A DNA stretch of 64,000 nt from Caulobacter sp. FWC26. GTDB taxonomy: Bacteria; Pseudomonadota; Alphaproteobacteria; Caulobacterales; Caulobacteraceae. The stretch covers positions 2,520,001 to 2,584,000 of the forward strand of contig NZ_CP033875.1 in assembly GCF_002742645.2 (NCBI RefSeq), written 5' to 3'. A program made the translations under genes and the position numbers. Under the pieces are notes generated by a model that did not search any database, was not told the DNA's origin, and was given only the letters and a program-made list of their open reading frames with translations. Positions 54,521 through 63,247 of the stretch are shown here, in pieces (position 1 is the first letter of the stretch; the number at the start of each line of letters is the position of its first letter).

Positions 54521-55474
54521 TCAGGCGGGGCTGAGCTGGTAGGCGCCGTCGGGCGCCTGGCCCTCCAGGCGGACAAGTTCGGTCAGGCGTCGCTGTCGCC
54601 CGCGTCCGGCGAGCACGGCGATGACATCGATGGTCTCGGCGATCAGGCCGCGCGGCACCGTGACCACCGCCTCCTGGATCAGCTGCTCCAGGCGCAGCAG
54701 CGCCCCCAGGGCCGAGCCGGCATGCAGGGTGCCCACGCCGCCGGGATGGCCCGTGCCCCAGGCCTTGATCAGATCGAGCGCCTCGGGCCCGCGCACCTCG
54801 CCGATGATGATGCGGTCGGGCCGCAGCCTCAGAGCTGAGCGGACCAGATCGGTGAGGCTGGCCACTCCCTCGCGCGTGCGCAGCGAAACTTGATTGATCG
54901 CCGAGCACTGCAGCTCACGCAGGTCTTCCAGCAGGATGACCCGATCGCCGCCCATGGCGATCTCGGCCAGCAGGGCGTTGACCAGGGTGGTCTTGCCGCT
55001 GGAGGTCGGCCCGGCCACCAGGATGTTGGCGCGCTCGCGCACGGCCTGGGCCAGGATCTCGCCCTGGCGGTCGGACATCACGCCCGACAGGACGTAGTCG
55101 TCGAGCCGAAAGACAAGGCTCGCGGGCTTGCGGATGGAGAAGGTCGGGGCGGCCGCCAGCGGCGGCATCAGGCCCTCGAAGCGCTCACCCGTACCGGGGA
55201 GCTCGGCCGACAGTCGCGGCTGTCCGGCATGGATCTCGGCGGCGACATGATGGGCCACCAGCCGCAGGATCCGCTCGGCGTCCTCGGCCGAAACCGACAG
55301 GCCAGCATCAACCAGTCCCGCATCGAGCCGGTCGATCCACACCCGGCCATCGGGGTTTAGCATGACCTCGGCGACACCGGGGTCTTCCAGGCGCGCCAAC
55401 AGCAGCGGGCCCAGCGCCGTGCGCAGCATCTGGCGGCTGCGCTCGCGTCCAAGTTCGGTTTCGGAAAGGTCCAC
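54521..55474 (-). CDS. trbB: TrbB/VirB11 ATPase, first gene of the trb operon
   Basis: 317 residues from GTG. N-terminal domain VAEVMLNPDGRVWIDRLDAG, Walker A ILVAGPTSSGKTTLVNALL near 155, Asp box ILLEDLRELQC near 176, Walker B PDRIIIGEVRGPEALD near 217, His box GTGHPGGVGTLHAGSA near 240. Hexameric secretion ATPase. A G-rich 48-nt gap separates it from trbC. No coupling protein (traG) or CopG-like gene precedes it in this window. Confidence 0.94.
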   Translation of the reverse strand: MDLSETELGRERSRQMLRTALGPLLLARLEDPGVAEVMLNPDGRVWIDRLDAGLVDAGLSVSAEDAERILRLVAHHVAAEIHAGQPRLSAELPGTGERFEGLMPPLAAAPTFSIRKPASLVFRLDDYVLSGVMSDRQGEILAQAVRERANILVAGPTSSGKTTLVNALLAEIAMGGDRVILLEDLRELQCSAINQVSLRTREGVASLTDLVRSALRLRPDRIIIGEVRGPEALDLIKAWGTGHPGGVGTLHAGSALGALLRLEQLIQEAVVTVPRGLIAETIDVIAVLAGRGRQRRLTELVRLEGQAPDGAYQLSPA

Positions 55475-55608
55475 GGCTGATCCCCGGTTTCCACGGGGAT
55501 GAGTAAGAAGACCCGTAATCGGCCGATCTCAACAGCCAAATCGGCGCGTCGTACCCTGGCGTACAAAGACAGGGAAACGGCGGCGTCGCTGGAGAAGCGG
55601 CTCGTCCC

Positions 55609-55980
55609 CTAGATCGAAATCACGGACGCCTGCGCGCCGACTGTCCCTGCTCTGCCCCGCGCCGCGCCAGTGCGCGTGGCCACGGACCAGGCCGCCGCCA
55701 GCAGTTCGGCCGCCGCGTCTGTCTCCAGCGCCGCCAGCCGCAGCAGGATGATGCCGGCATTGCGCCGCCGACCAGGTTCGGGCGCGGCCGCATCACTGAG
55801 GGAAAGCGCCCAGGCCTGGCGCGACGGCGAGACCTTCACCACCGCCCAACCGGCCGCTGGCCAGCCCAAGGTCGCGAAAGCCTTGCCGCCGATCCGAAAC
55901 TGGGTGGTCTCGAAGATCGCCTTGGCCTGAACGCCCGGCCCCAGGCCCATCGCCAGCGTCGTGAAGTCTTCAGCGTCCAT
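55609..55980 (-). CDS. MmcQ/YjbR family protein
   Basis: 123 residues from MDAEDFTTLAMGLGPGVQAK. MmcQ/YjbR pattern: FETTQFRIGGKAFATLGWPA, WAVVKVSPSRQAWALSL, then LLRLAALETDAAAELLAAAW. The family has a CyaY-like fold and suspected DNA binding; its role is unclear. The last ~15 residues are Gly/Ala/Arg-rich. Lies between the trb operon and the HEPN gene. Confidence 0.8.
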   Translation of the reverse strand: MDAEDFTTLAMGLGPGVQAKAIFETTQFRIGGKAFATLGWPAAGWAVVKVSPSRQAWALSLSDAAAPEPGRRRNAGIILLRLAALETDAAAELLAAAWSVATRTGAARGRAGTVGAQASVISI

Positions 55981-56187
55981 CGAAACCTCATGCGAGACGC
56001 GCGACCTCAATCCGAGTCGCCGGCTCAAGGCAAAGTCGGATAGAGCGACGCCACATTCGGTCGTGCGCCATGGGCGGAAGTGACCCGGCCGGGAAGCGGC
56101 CCTTGAAGCAGGGCGTGCTTTACCAGTAGTCGAGCTTGACCTTATCCTGCTAGCTCTACGAGCGTCATGGTCGGGGGCGTGGAGTAT

Positions 56188-56853
56188 ATGGCGAGCCAAG
56201 CTCGGAAATCATTCGACAACCACGTCAAAGACGTGGAGCGACTTCTGCAACTCCATACCCAACTCGGCGGCAAGGGTAAGGGTAGACGGTATGGGCTTGA
56301 GGTCCTCAACAAGTCAGCGATTGTTCTTATCACCGCCTTCTGGGAGGCTTACTGCGAAGATATTGCTGCTGAGGGGCTCGAGCATATAGTCAAAAACGCA
56401 AAATCGGCCGACGCATTGCCAAAGTCACTGAAAAAACAAATAGCGAAAGAGCTTAAAGAAGATAAAAATGAGATTTCGATCTGGGACATATCCGACGACA
56501 AATGGCGAGCATTTTTGACATCCCGACTGGGAAAACTCCAAGAAAGTCGAAACACGACCCTTAATACTCCAAAATCTTACAATATAAACAAGCTGTTCGA
56601 TGACGCCGTCGGCATTACAGACATTGCCAGCAACTGGAAAATATCCCCCAAGACCGACGCCAAGGCTGCTGCTGATAAGCTGGACCGATTTGTGACGCTG
56701 AGAGGGAACATCGCTCACCGCGGCGTTGACGAAGCAAGCGTTAAGAAAAAATCTGTCGACGACTATCTCAAGCTAGTCAAAGCCTTAGCGGGCAAGACTG
56801 GCGGTGCGGTCAATCGGCACGTCAAGTCAGTGACGGGTGCAACACTCTGGTAG
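56188..56853 (+). CDS. HEPN-domain protein (RiboL-PSP-HEPN/MAE_28990-like)
   Basis: 221 residues from MASQARKSFDNHVKDVERLL with GGAG just upstream; an ATG at 56167 is possible. First half: helix with LNKSAIVLITAFWEAYCEDI, typical of MAE_28990/MAE_18760 HEPN proteins. Near residue 180 the HEPN R-x4-H motif is present (TLRGNIAHRG). Codon use is clearly richer in A and T than neighbours (many AAA, AAT and ATT codons), which suggests recent transfer. HEPN domains are often RNases in toxin or abortive-infection systems. Convergent with the UvrD-like helicase gene; 36 nt between stops. Confidence 0.75.
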   Translation: MASQARKSFDNHVKDVERLLQLHTQLGGKGKGRRYGLEVLNKSAIVLITAFWEAYCEDIAAEGLEHIVKNAKSADALPKSLKKQIAKELKEDKNEISIWDISDDKWRAFLTSRLGKLQESRNTTLNTPKSYNINKLFDDAVGITDIASNWKISPKTDAKAAADKLDRFVTLRGNIAHRGVDEASVKKKSVDDYLKLVKALAGKTGGAVNRHVKSVTGATLW

Positions 56854-56889
56854 CCTCCAGGCGAAATAACGACCACATTTACGCTAGCG

Positions 56890-58761
56890 TCATGATCCTG
56901 TCGGCGGTGCTATTTCTGCTATCCCTGCCGCGCGAACCATCTCCCACAGCGGTTCAACTCTTGCTCTGTTTGAACTTGTTGTGGTGATGAAGAAACGTTC
57001 GCGAGCACGGGACGCCGCGACGAAGAAGGTCAGGGCCTCCTCGGCCATATCGGCATTGCTGTTAAAGCCGTTGTCCTGAAGATGCAGGAAGATGACCGTG
57101 TGGGCTTCCAGCCCCTTGCTCTTGTGAATGGTCATCAGTCTGACCTGACCGGAACCCAGGAACCGATGTATGGCGTCGATCCAGGCTCTCGCGCCCACCG
57201 TACCCTCCTGCAGGAACGCCACGATTGAATCGCGGATCGCCGACAGACGGCTTGGCTTCGCATAGTCATCCGACAATTGCCGCAGCGCCGCATCACCGAA
57301 CGGGGCCAAGATATTATCGACCAGTTGGGGAATGGCCTCGACCGTGGGCAATTGCGCCGAGACCTGCCGGACATGCTTGACGCTGTCGCGAATGGCACGC
57401 TCCACGCGAGCCTCGGAGGCAGGCCGATCATCGGCATCGCCGAACACCGCGCCGATCATCGACCTGACCCGGTGGAACGGTGCGTTCTCCCGATCGCCGA
57501 CGCCCATCTGGATCACGCCGATGACGAGATCCGCCAGAGGTTCGGTCATCAAGTCTTGAATCTGAATGTCGCCGATGTTGCGGGCTTCATTACGTAGGAC
57601 AAGTCCCTGGGTCGCGAAGGCTGGAGCCAACACCTGCTCGACCTGATTGGCCGATTGCCTCACGAGCAGCATGAAGTCGGCTGGTCTGTGACCATGATCT
57701 CGGATGTTTTCGGCGATGGTGCGCGCGAGATCCTCGGCCTCCTCATGCGCGTCCGAGTAGTGCAAAACACCGTCGACCGGGTTTGGCAGCGGCGCGGTTG
57801 GCCGGGCGGATCGGACCAAAACCGCGTCGGGCTCCAGGCGCCGCGCCATGGCGTTGACGATGTCGACGATTCTGGAATTGGAGCGGAAGTTGCTGGTCAG
57901 GGCGACTGCCGTGGCCTGGAAGTCTTGGGCGAACTCCCTGAAGATCCCGGAGCGGGCGCCGGCGAAGGTCATGATTTTCTGCTTGCTGTCGCCAACCGCG
58001 GTGACGATCGCATCCGAGCCCAGGAACGCCTCCTTCAACAGGCCGTACTGCAGGCTGTTCGTGTCCTGGAATTCGTCCAGGAAGACGTGGGAATAGGTGC
58101 GCTGCAGAGCGGCCCTAATCTGTGGATTGTGCCTCAGCAGCGTCATCACCAGCGTCGCGATCATACCAAACGTCAGCCGCGGCGGCGTTGAGGTAAGCGA
58201 CTTGTTCCACCAGTAGGCACCGACGGCGTTGACGATCGCAGACTGGTCATAGTTCAGCGACAGAGGCCCTGGTTCGCTGAGCAAGGTCGCGTGGCCATTA
58301 TTGATATCCTGTCCAGAAATATAGACGCCGCTGACGCGGCGGTATTCCTCTGAAAACTCATTCCAGTCGCGCCAGCCGGGGAACGCCAGGTCGTAGTTGC
58401 GGGCCGGTCGGCACCACTCCGGCAGCGCGGACCCAAATCGATCCAGAAGGCTCTTGGCAAACGCATCGAAGGTGTAGCTCTCAAGTCGTCGGGCCAGATC
58501 CTCTCCCGCCCGCAATGCGACCCGGTCCTGCAGATTGCGAGCCGCGTCGCGCTTGAAGCTGATGGCGAGGATTCGGCGTGGGGCCTTGCAGCAATTGGTG
58601 GCGAGCAAATAGGCCGCGCGTTGCGCCAGCAACTCGGTCTTGCCTGCTCCTGGTCCCGCGACGATCACCGAGCTGTTGGTGCTGCGCACCGCAGCCATGG
58701 TTTCCGTGTCGAGCTGGATCCCGTCGGGCGGTGACCACGCATCGGGTGCGATGATCATCAC
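56890..58761 (-). CDS. UvrD-like SF1 helicase, Gabija GajB-like
   Basis: 623 residues, longer than a typical GajB (about 490). All SF1A motifs are visible: I VAGPGAGKTELLAQRAAYLL near 35, II DEFQDTNSLQYG near 230, III VGDSKQKIMTFAG, IV SNFRSNSRIVD, V MTIHKSKGLEAHTVIFLHL near 545, VI FFVAASRARERFF near 590. The start overlaps the upstream OLD-like ATPase gene (ATGA). In Gabija, GajB senses free nucleotides or DNA and activates the GajA nuclease; this pairing and order fit, but the family call is by motif only. Confidence 0.82.
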   Translation of the reverse strand: MMIIAPDAWSPPDGIQLDTETMAAVRSTNSSVIVAGPGAGKTELLAQRAAYLLATNCCKAPRRILAISFKRDAARNLQDRVALRAGEDLARRLESYTFDAFAKSLLDRFGSALPEWCRPARNYDLAFPGWRDWNEFSEEYRRVSGVYISGQDINNGHATLLSEPGPLSLNYDQSAIVNAVGAYWWNKSLTSTPPRLTFGMIATLVMTLLRHNPQIRAALQRTYSHVFLDEFQDTNSLQYGLLKEAFLGSDAIVTAVGDSKQKIMTFAGARSGIFREFAQDFQATAVALTSNFRSNSRIVDIVNAMARRLEPDAVLVRSARPTAPLPNPVDGVLHYSDAHEEAEDLARTIAENIRDHGHRPADFMLLVRQSANQVEQVLAPAFATQGLVLRNEARNIGDIQIQDLMTEPLADLVIGVIQMGVGDRENAPFHRVRSMIGAVFGDADDRPASEARVERAIRDSVKHVRQVSAQLPTVEAIPQLVDNILAPFGDAALRQLSDDYAKPSRLSAIRDSIVAFLQEGTVGARAWIDAIHRFLGSGQVRLMTIHKSKGLEAHTVIFLHLQDNGFNSNADMAEEALTFFVAASRARERFFITTTSSNRARVEPLWEMVRAAGIAEIAPPTGS

Positions 58762-60848
58762 GGGGTCGCTCCAGCATCGGGTGTGACGTCCAAGAGGACC
58801 TTACAGCGCTCGAACAGCGCTCGGAGCGGCTCAGGCGCAAACGCGTTTAGGGTCAAATCGTCCAGCTCGGCGAGCGCCGCCACGTGCGACACGGGTTTGC
58901 TGCCGCCCTTGAAGAGCGCTCCATATTGGGCCTGCTGGAGATCCGAAGGCGCGGGTCGTGTGATGTAGGCTGCGGGGCCCAAACCCTCCTTGCCGAACAC
59001 CGACTTCACGTAGGCGCCCGGGACAACCCCGGTCACATCCACCTCGGCGATTTTGCCATAGGCGACGGGGAAGGCCTGCAACATCGCCATATCGAGATCG
59101 AGATCCGCAGAATAGAACAAGTTCTGTTCACGCAGCCACTTAAGGCAACGGTCGAGATCGTGCGGCGCATAGCTATCCCAGACCACAGGGTCCTGGGGTG
59201 GAGGAAGGCCTTGCAGGCCGTGAGCGCGAAGTTGCTCTACTGCGTAGCGCAGCCTCCGCGCGCCGCCACCATGTCGGCCAAGATCGTAATCGAGCAGCGT
59301 GACGTAGGGAATTTCGAGACCGTTCAGCAACCGCCAGAAGTGGTTCACATGTCGGCCGCCGAGCGGCACAAAGGCGACGAAGGCTGGGTCGAGTTCGAGG
59401 TCGGCGTGGAGCGCGCGGGCGATCCTCGGCAGGACAACCTCCTCAGAACGCCCCTCCCCGAGAATGACGAGCCGAGCGAAGTAGAGTTCTGGATGACTGG
59501 TCACGGCCTCCTGGATGAATTTGTACGCATCGTCCGCTTTCGGCGGCAGTGCGATCTCCCGGACCTTCGATGTCAAAGTCTGAACGTCATGTCGCACGAA
59601 ACGAACTTGCTGAGGCGCCACTCGCCGCAATGTGCTGGCCGAGTGGGTGGTCACCACCCCCATGACCGCGTCCGTGCTGGTCTGCTCCTTGAGCAGATTG
59701 ATCATCCGCGACAGATAGAACGGCGACAGATGGTTTTCCGGCTCCTCGAGAGCGAAGACGGTCAGCCACGGCCTGACGGCTTCAACTTCACGGAAGCCAT
59801 CGATCTTCGCGCGCGCCAGCTCTCCGTCCAACTTGAACAAAGTCACCACCAAGGCGACGTAGAACAGCGAGGCCTGCCCTTCGCTCAGGTCCTGGACGGG
59901 ACGATGGCGTCCGCCGGGCGCATCGCCCAGGGTGAGTGAGAGTTCACGAAGCGCCCGTTGAATTTCCCTAGCCAGAACCGTTAGCCTTGGGGTCTTCAAG
60001 TGCGGCCCGTCGAACAGGCGCTTCCAGGTGCCCGCCAGTTCGCCGGTGACCTTGCTGATCGCCGGCATGGCGTCGAACATCGACTGTAGACCATCCCACT
60101 GTTTCGCCATGGGCTCCTGGCCGCCGCTCCAGTCGCCAAACTTCTCGAGCCAGGCGAGCAGCTCCCTCAGAGCCAGCTTGAGGATGGCGTTGCCGTCTCG
60201 TGTCGCCGGAAGGTAACGCAGTTCGAACCGGCGCCGGTCGGCGTTCGAGAAGGGCAGCTTGGCGATATCGCGGTCGCCGAACGGGACAGGGTCGAGCGTC
60301 GTGATCCAGTAGAGTTTGGCGCTGATGTCGTCGTCCGCCGCGCCATAGGTCCAAGTGGCCTCCAGCCGGATGCGGGTCTTAAGGGGCTGGCCAGGGCCCG
60401 CCGCTGACATCGCCCGGAAAACTTCCGGCACCGCATCACTCTCGCCCGCCACGCCGTTGAGTTCGGGGAAAGCCAGTGTCACCTCGATTTCGACCTCGCG
60501 GCTGGTGACCGTCTTGACCTTGGATTCGCCCTCTGGTGCGCCAGTCTGGGAACCGGCGGGAGCGACGGGGGGTGGTTGACCCAGGATCGCGGCAAACGGG
60601 TCTGGAGTGACCTCTTCGGCCAAGATCAAGCTGCCGGGCTCCTCCAACGGCCCGAAGTGAACGTCTTCTCGGGCCAGCTTGCGATCCTCGGCGCGGGTGC
60701 CGAACAATTTCAGAAGCGCGCCAATGATCGCCGTCTTGCCGGCGCCATTGGCTCCAACGATCGCCGTCAAGGTTGGGTCGAACGTGACGACCTCTGCTTG
60801 ATCCCCGAAACATCGGAAGTTTCGCAGGCGGAGGCTTTCGATATACAA
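58758..60848 (-). CDS. OLD-family ATPase-TOPRIM nuclease, Gabija GajA-like
   Basis: 696 residues, longer than GajA (about 580). N-terminal ABC ATPase: LRLRNFRCFGDQAEVVTFDP, Walker A IVGANGAGKTAIIGALLK near 31, signature LSEGQASLFYVALVVTLF near 327, Walker B FALEEPENHLSPFYL near 370, H-loop VVTTHSASTLRRV near 404. C-terminal OLD TOPRIM: LVILGEGRSEEVVLPRIARA near 460 and VTLLDYDLGRHGG near 514, giving the E...DxD metal site. Coupled to the helicase by a 4-nt overlap and transcribed first. Such pairs nick or degrade phage DNA. Confidence 0.85.
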   Translation of the reverse strand: MYIESLRLRNFRCFGDQAEVVTFDPTLTAIVGANGAGKTAIIGALLKLFGTRAEDRKLAREDVHFGPLEEPGSLILAEEVTPDPFAAILGQPPPVAPAGSQTGAPEGESKVKTVTSREVEIEVTLAFPELNGVAGESDAVPEVFRAMSAAGPGQPLKTRIRLEATWTYGAADDDISAKLYWITTLDPVPFGDRDIAKLPFSNADRRRFELRYLPATRDGNAILKLALRELLAWLEKFGDWSGGQEPMAKQWDGLQSMFDAMPAISKVTGELAGTWKRLFDGPHLKTPRLTVLAREIQRALRELSLTLGDAPGGRHRPVQDLSEGQASLFYVALVVTLFKLDGELARAKIDGFREVEAVRPWLTVFALEEPENHLSPFYLSRMINLLKEQTSTDAVMGVVTTHSASTLRRVAPQQVRFVRHDVQTLTSKVREIALPPKADDAYKFIQEAVTSHPELYFARLVILGEGRSEEVVLPRIARALHADLELDPAFVAFVPLGGRHVNHFWRLLNGLEIPYVTLLDYDLGRHGGGARRLRYAVEQLRAHGLQGLPPPQDPVVWDSYAPHDLDRCLKWLREQNLFYSADLDLDMAMLQAFPVAYGKIAEVDVTGVVPGAYVKSVFGKEGLGPAAYITRPAPSDLQQAQYGALFKGGSKPVSHVAALAELDDLTLNAFAPEPLRALFERCKVLLDVTPDAGATP

Positions 60849-61149
60849 GGAGCCACTCTCGGTTGCGAGTTTTGCTTTTCGTCTACGCGGTGCAGCTTAA
60901 CCGCACAATGGGGTCTGAAACCCTGGAGTCGTGCGGCGCGAGGTGTAGGTGAGAGCGCTCAGCGACAAACATGCCTCCGGTCGAGCGGAGCTGCGGAAGG
61001 GCCGTTTTCGACCGCCCCACCGTTCAAGGCTGCAATTTGATCGATCAACTTGTTGGCGAACGATCTTCACCTGTGGACGCGAACGAGTCGCCGTTTTAAA
61101 TGCACAGTCGAGTGGCGCGAGACCTGGAGGAACGATCCAGAGGAAAGTA
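60849..61149. other. Divergent promoter region of OLD-like and methyltransferase genes
   Basis: 300 nt between divergent starts. No coding pattern in either orientation beyond an in-frame upstream extension of the methyltransferase frame (open from 60949) that lacks a good ribosome-binding site. Both transcription units must start here. No clear repeats seen. Confidence 0.4.
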
Positions 61150-63219
61150 ATGCCGACGTCCCTGAAGGAAAACGAGAAAACGACGCGCAGACGCGCCAGG
61201 GTCTATCGGCGGTCCCTCGTGGAAGCCGGCCAGCTTCCCATCGAACAGCTAGTCAACTTCGCGATACGAGAGGGGCGGCGTCCGCGTCCTATCTATACCG
61301 CCCACAAGTGGTTTGCCCGTAGACTGGGATCGGTTTTCCGCAGCCTACTCATCGGGGTCACCTCGCCGCCCAATGCCGACTTTGGGCAGCTGTACTATGG
61401 GGGCGCGGACCTCACCGGTTTGAAGGTGCTGGATCCGTTCGTTGGCGGAGGCACGTCGGTTTTCGAGGCCTCACGTCTGGGCGCGACGGCCTATGGCTGT
61501 GACGTTGATCCCGTGGCCTGCGCCGTCAGCCGAATGGAGCTGGGAGCCGCTGGCCTACCCGACCTGAGCCCTACCCTCGCGGACCTGAAGGCCAAGGTCG
61601 GACGTCGCCTGGCTGACTACCATCTCAAGGGCGATGACCAGGTTGTGCATCACTTTTGGGTTCAGGTCGTGGAATGTGGCGGCTGCGGTGCTCATTTCGA
61701 CGCGCATCCCAATCACGTCCTTGCCGATGACGGCGTCTCACGTCACGCCTTTTGCGCTTCCTGCGGCGCGATCCACGCGCTCGCAGCGCACACGGCGTCG
61801 TTCGACTGCATCAGCTGCGGTCACCACACCGCCTGCGATCATGGCGCCGTGGTGCGCGGCCGTGCGCAGTGCCCGCACTGCGAGCACGGCGAGCAGCTGA
61901 TCGAGTACGGCCGGCGCCGCGGCGCTCCTCGCTGGCGCCTGTTCGCGGCGGAGACGATCGCGCCAGGCACGGGCAATCGCGTTGTGCCGATGACGGAGCG
62001 GACGTTCCGATCAGCCACCGCCGAGGATGTACGCCTGTACGAGCGGGCCGAAGCGGCGCTAGCCGAGGCGGAGCTGGCGGGAGAAGTGCTGATCCCAGAG
62101 GATGGGATCGATACCTCGGGATGGTCGGACGAGCGATTGAGCGCTTACGGATATGGCCGCTGGCGGGACCTGTTCAACGCCCGGCAACTCCTGCATTTGG
62201 GTCTCCTCGCCAAGGAAATCTCCCGCCTCGATCAGCCTCTACGCGGCGCGGTGGCGATGGCGTTCAGCGACCACCTGACCACCAACTGCATGATGGCGTC
62301 CTATGCCGGGGGCTGGCGACGTCTGACGCCTTTGTTCTCCTTGAGGGCTTTTCGGCACATCCAGCGCCCGGTCGAACTCAATCCCTGGGTCGAGCGGGCG
62401 GGACGCGGCACCTTCCCGAATGCGATCCGCAAGCTGACTTCGGCGGCGGCCTACGCCAGAAGCCCCAAGGAACCGGTCGGCGCCAAGGCCTTCATCGAGG
62501 TCCCGACGCGCGCCCATCAGAGGGTCAACCAGATCCACATGGGAACAGCGAGCAATCTCGCCTTTCTGGAGACCGGGTCCATCGATGTCGTGATGACGGA
62601 TCCACCCTACTTCGACAATATCGCCTACTCCGAGCTGGCGCGGTTCTTCGGACCCTGGCTCAAGGGCCTGGATGTGCTCGATGCCCGCGAACAGCAGGAC
62701 ATCCTGGCCAACAGCCTAGTCGCAAACAAGTCGCGGGCCGGCAGCGTCGAGCGCTACACCGAAGGCCTGGGCCATGCGTTCGAAGAGATCGCCCGCGTGT
62801 TGAAGTCCGATGGCATTGTCGCGTTCTCCTACCGACATACCGACGCGCCCGCCTGGCTGGCGCTTGCGGAGGCCATAGCGCGCACCGATTTGCGGATTAC
62901 CAGCGTCCTGCCCATGCCCGGCGAAGCAGGCAGCGGCCTGCATGCGCAGGGTGATCGAGGCCTGTGGGACGCGGTGTTCGTTTTGCGGCATGGCGCAGGC
63001 CCCACACCCGTCCTGGGTGTGAGCGACAAGGATGTCGCCGTTGTTGAGGCCGAGGTTTCCGGATGGCTCGCCCGGTATGGCGAACTGGCCCTTCCATTCA
63101 ATGCGATCGACGCGGCGGCGCTTCGAAGGGCGGCTTTGGTCGGCAAGGCGTTGTCGCCAACCCGAAGACAGGACGACTCGAAGCTGATCGCGCTTGAGGA
63201 CGCGCTGCGACGACCCTAG
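61150..63219 (+). CDS. DUF1156-like DNA methyltransferase with embedded zinc ribbons
   Basis: 689 residues from the ATG preceded by AGAGGAAAG. N-terminal motif RPIYTAHKWFARRLGSVFRS resembles DUF1156 (TLHLWWARRP-like). SAM motif I VLDPFVGGGTSVFEASRLGA near 95-114. Residues about 175-260 hold four CxxC pairs (CGGC, CASC, CISC, CPHC) with intervening His, indicating zinc ribbons. Catalytic motif IV VMTDPPYFDNIAYSELARFF near 480, DPPY implying N6-adenine (or N4-cytosine) methylation. DUF1156 methyltransferases accompany helicase/DUF499 antiphage clusters. A RecB-like nuclease gene follows after 28 nt. Confidence 0.82.
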   Translation: MPTSLKENEKTTRRRARVYRRSLVEAGQLPIEQLVNFAIREGRRPRPIYTAHKWFARRLGSVFRSLLIGVTSPPNADFGQLYYGGADLTGLKVLDPFVGGGTSVFEASRLGATAYGCDVDPVACAVSRMELGAAGLPDLSPTLADLKAKVGRRLADYHLKGDDQVVHHFWVQVVECGGCGAHFDAHPNHVLADDGVSRHAFCASCGAIHALAAHTASFDCISCGHHTACDHGAVVRGRAQCPHCEHGEQLIEYGRRRGAPRWRLFAAETIAPGTGNRVVPMTERTFRSATAEDVRLYERAEAALAEAELAGEVLIPEDGIDTSGWSDERLSAYGYGRWRDLFNARQLLHLGLLAKEISRLDQPLRGAVAMAFSDHLTTNCMMASYAGGWRRLTPLFSLRAFRHIQRPVELNPWVERAGRGTFPNAIRKLTSAAAYARSPKEPVGAKAFIEVPTRAHQRVNQIHMGTASNLAFLETGSIDVVMTDPPYFDNIAYSELARFFGPWLKGLDVLDAREQQDILANSLVANKSRAGSVERYTEGLGHAFEEIARVLKSDGIVAFSYRHTDAPAWLALAEAIARTDLRITSVLPMPGEAGSGLHAQGDRGLWDAVFVLRHGAGPTPVLGVSDKDVAVVEAEVSGWLARYGELALPFNAIDAAALRRAALVGKALSPTRRQDDSKLIALEDALRRP

Positions 63220-63247
63220 ATTGTCCCCAAGTAAAAAGGGGAGCTCG

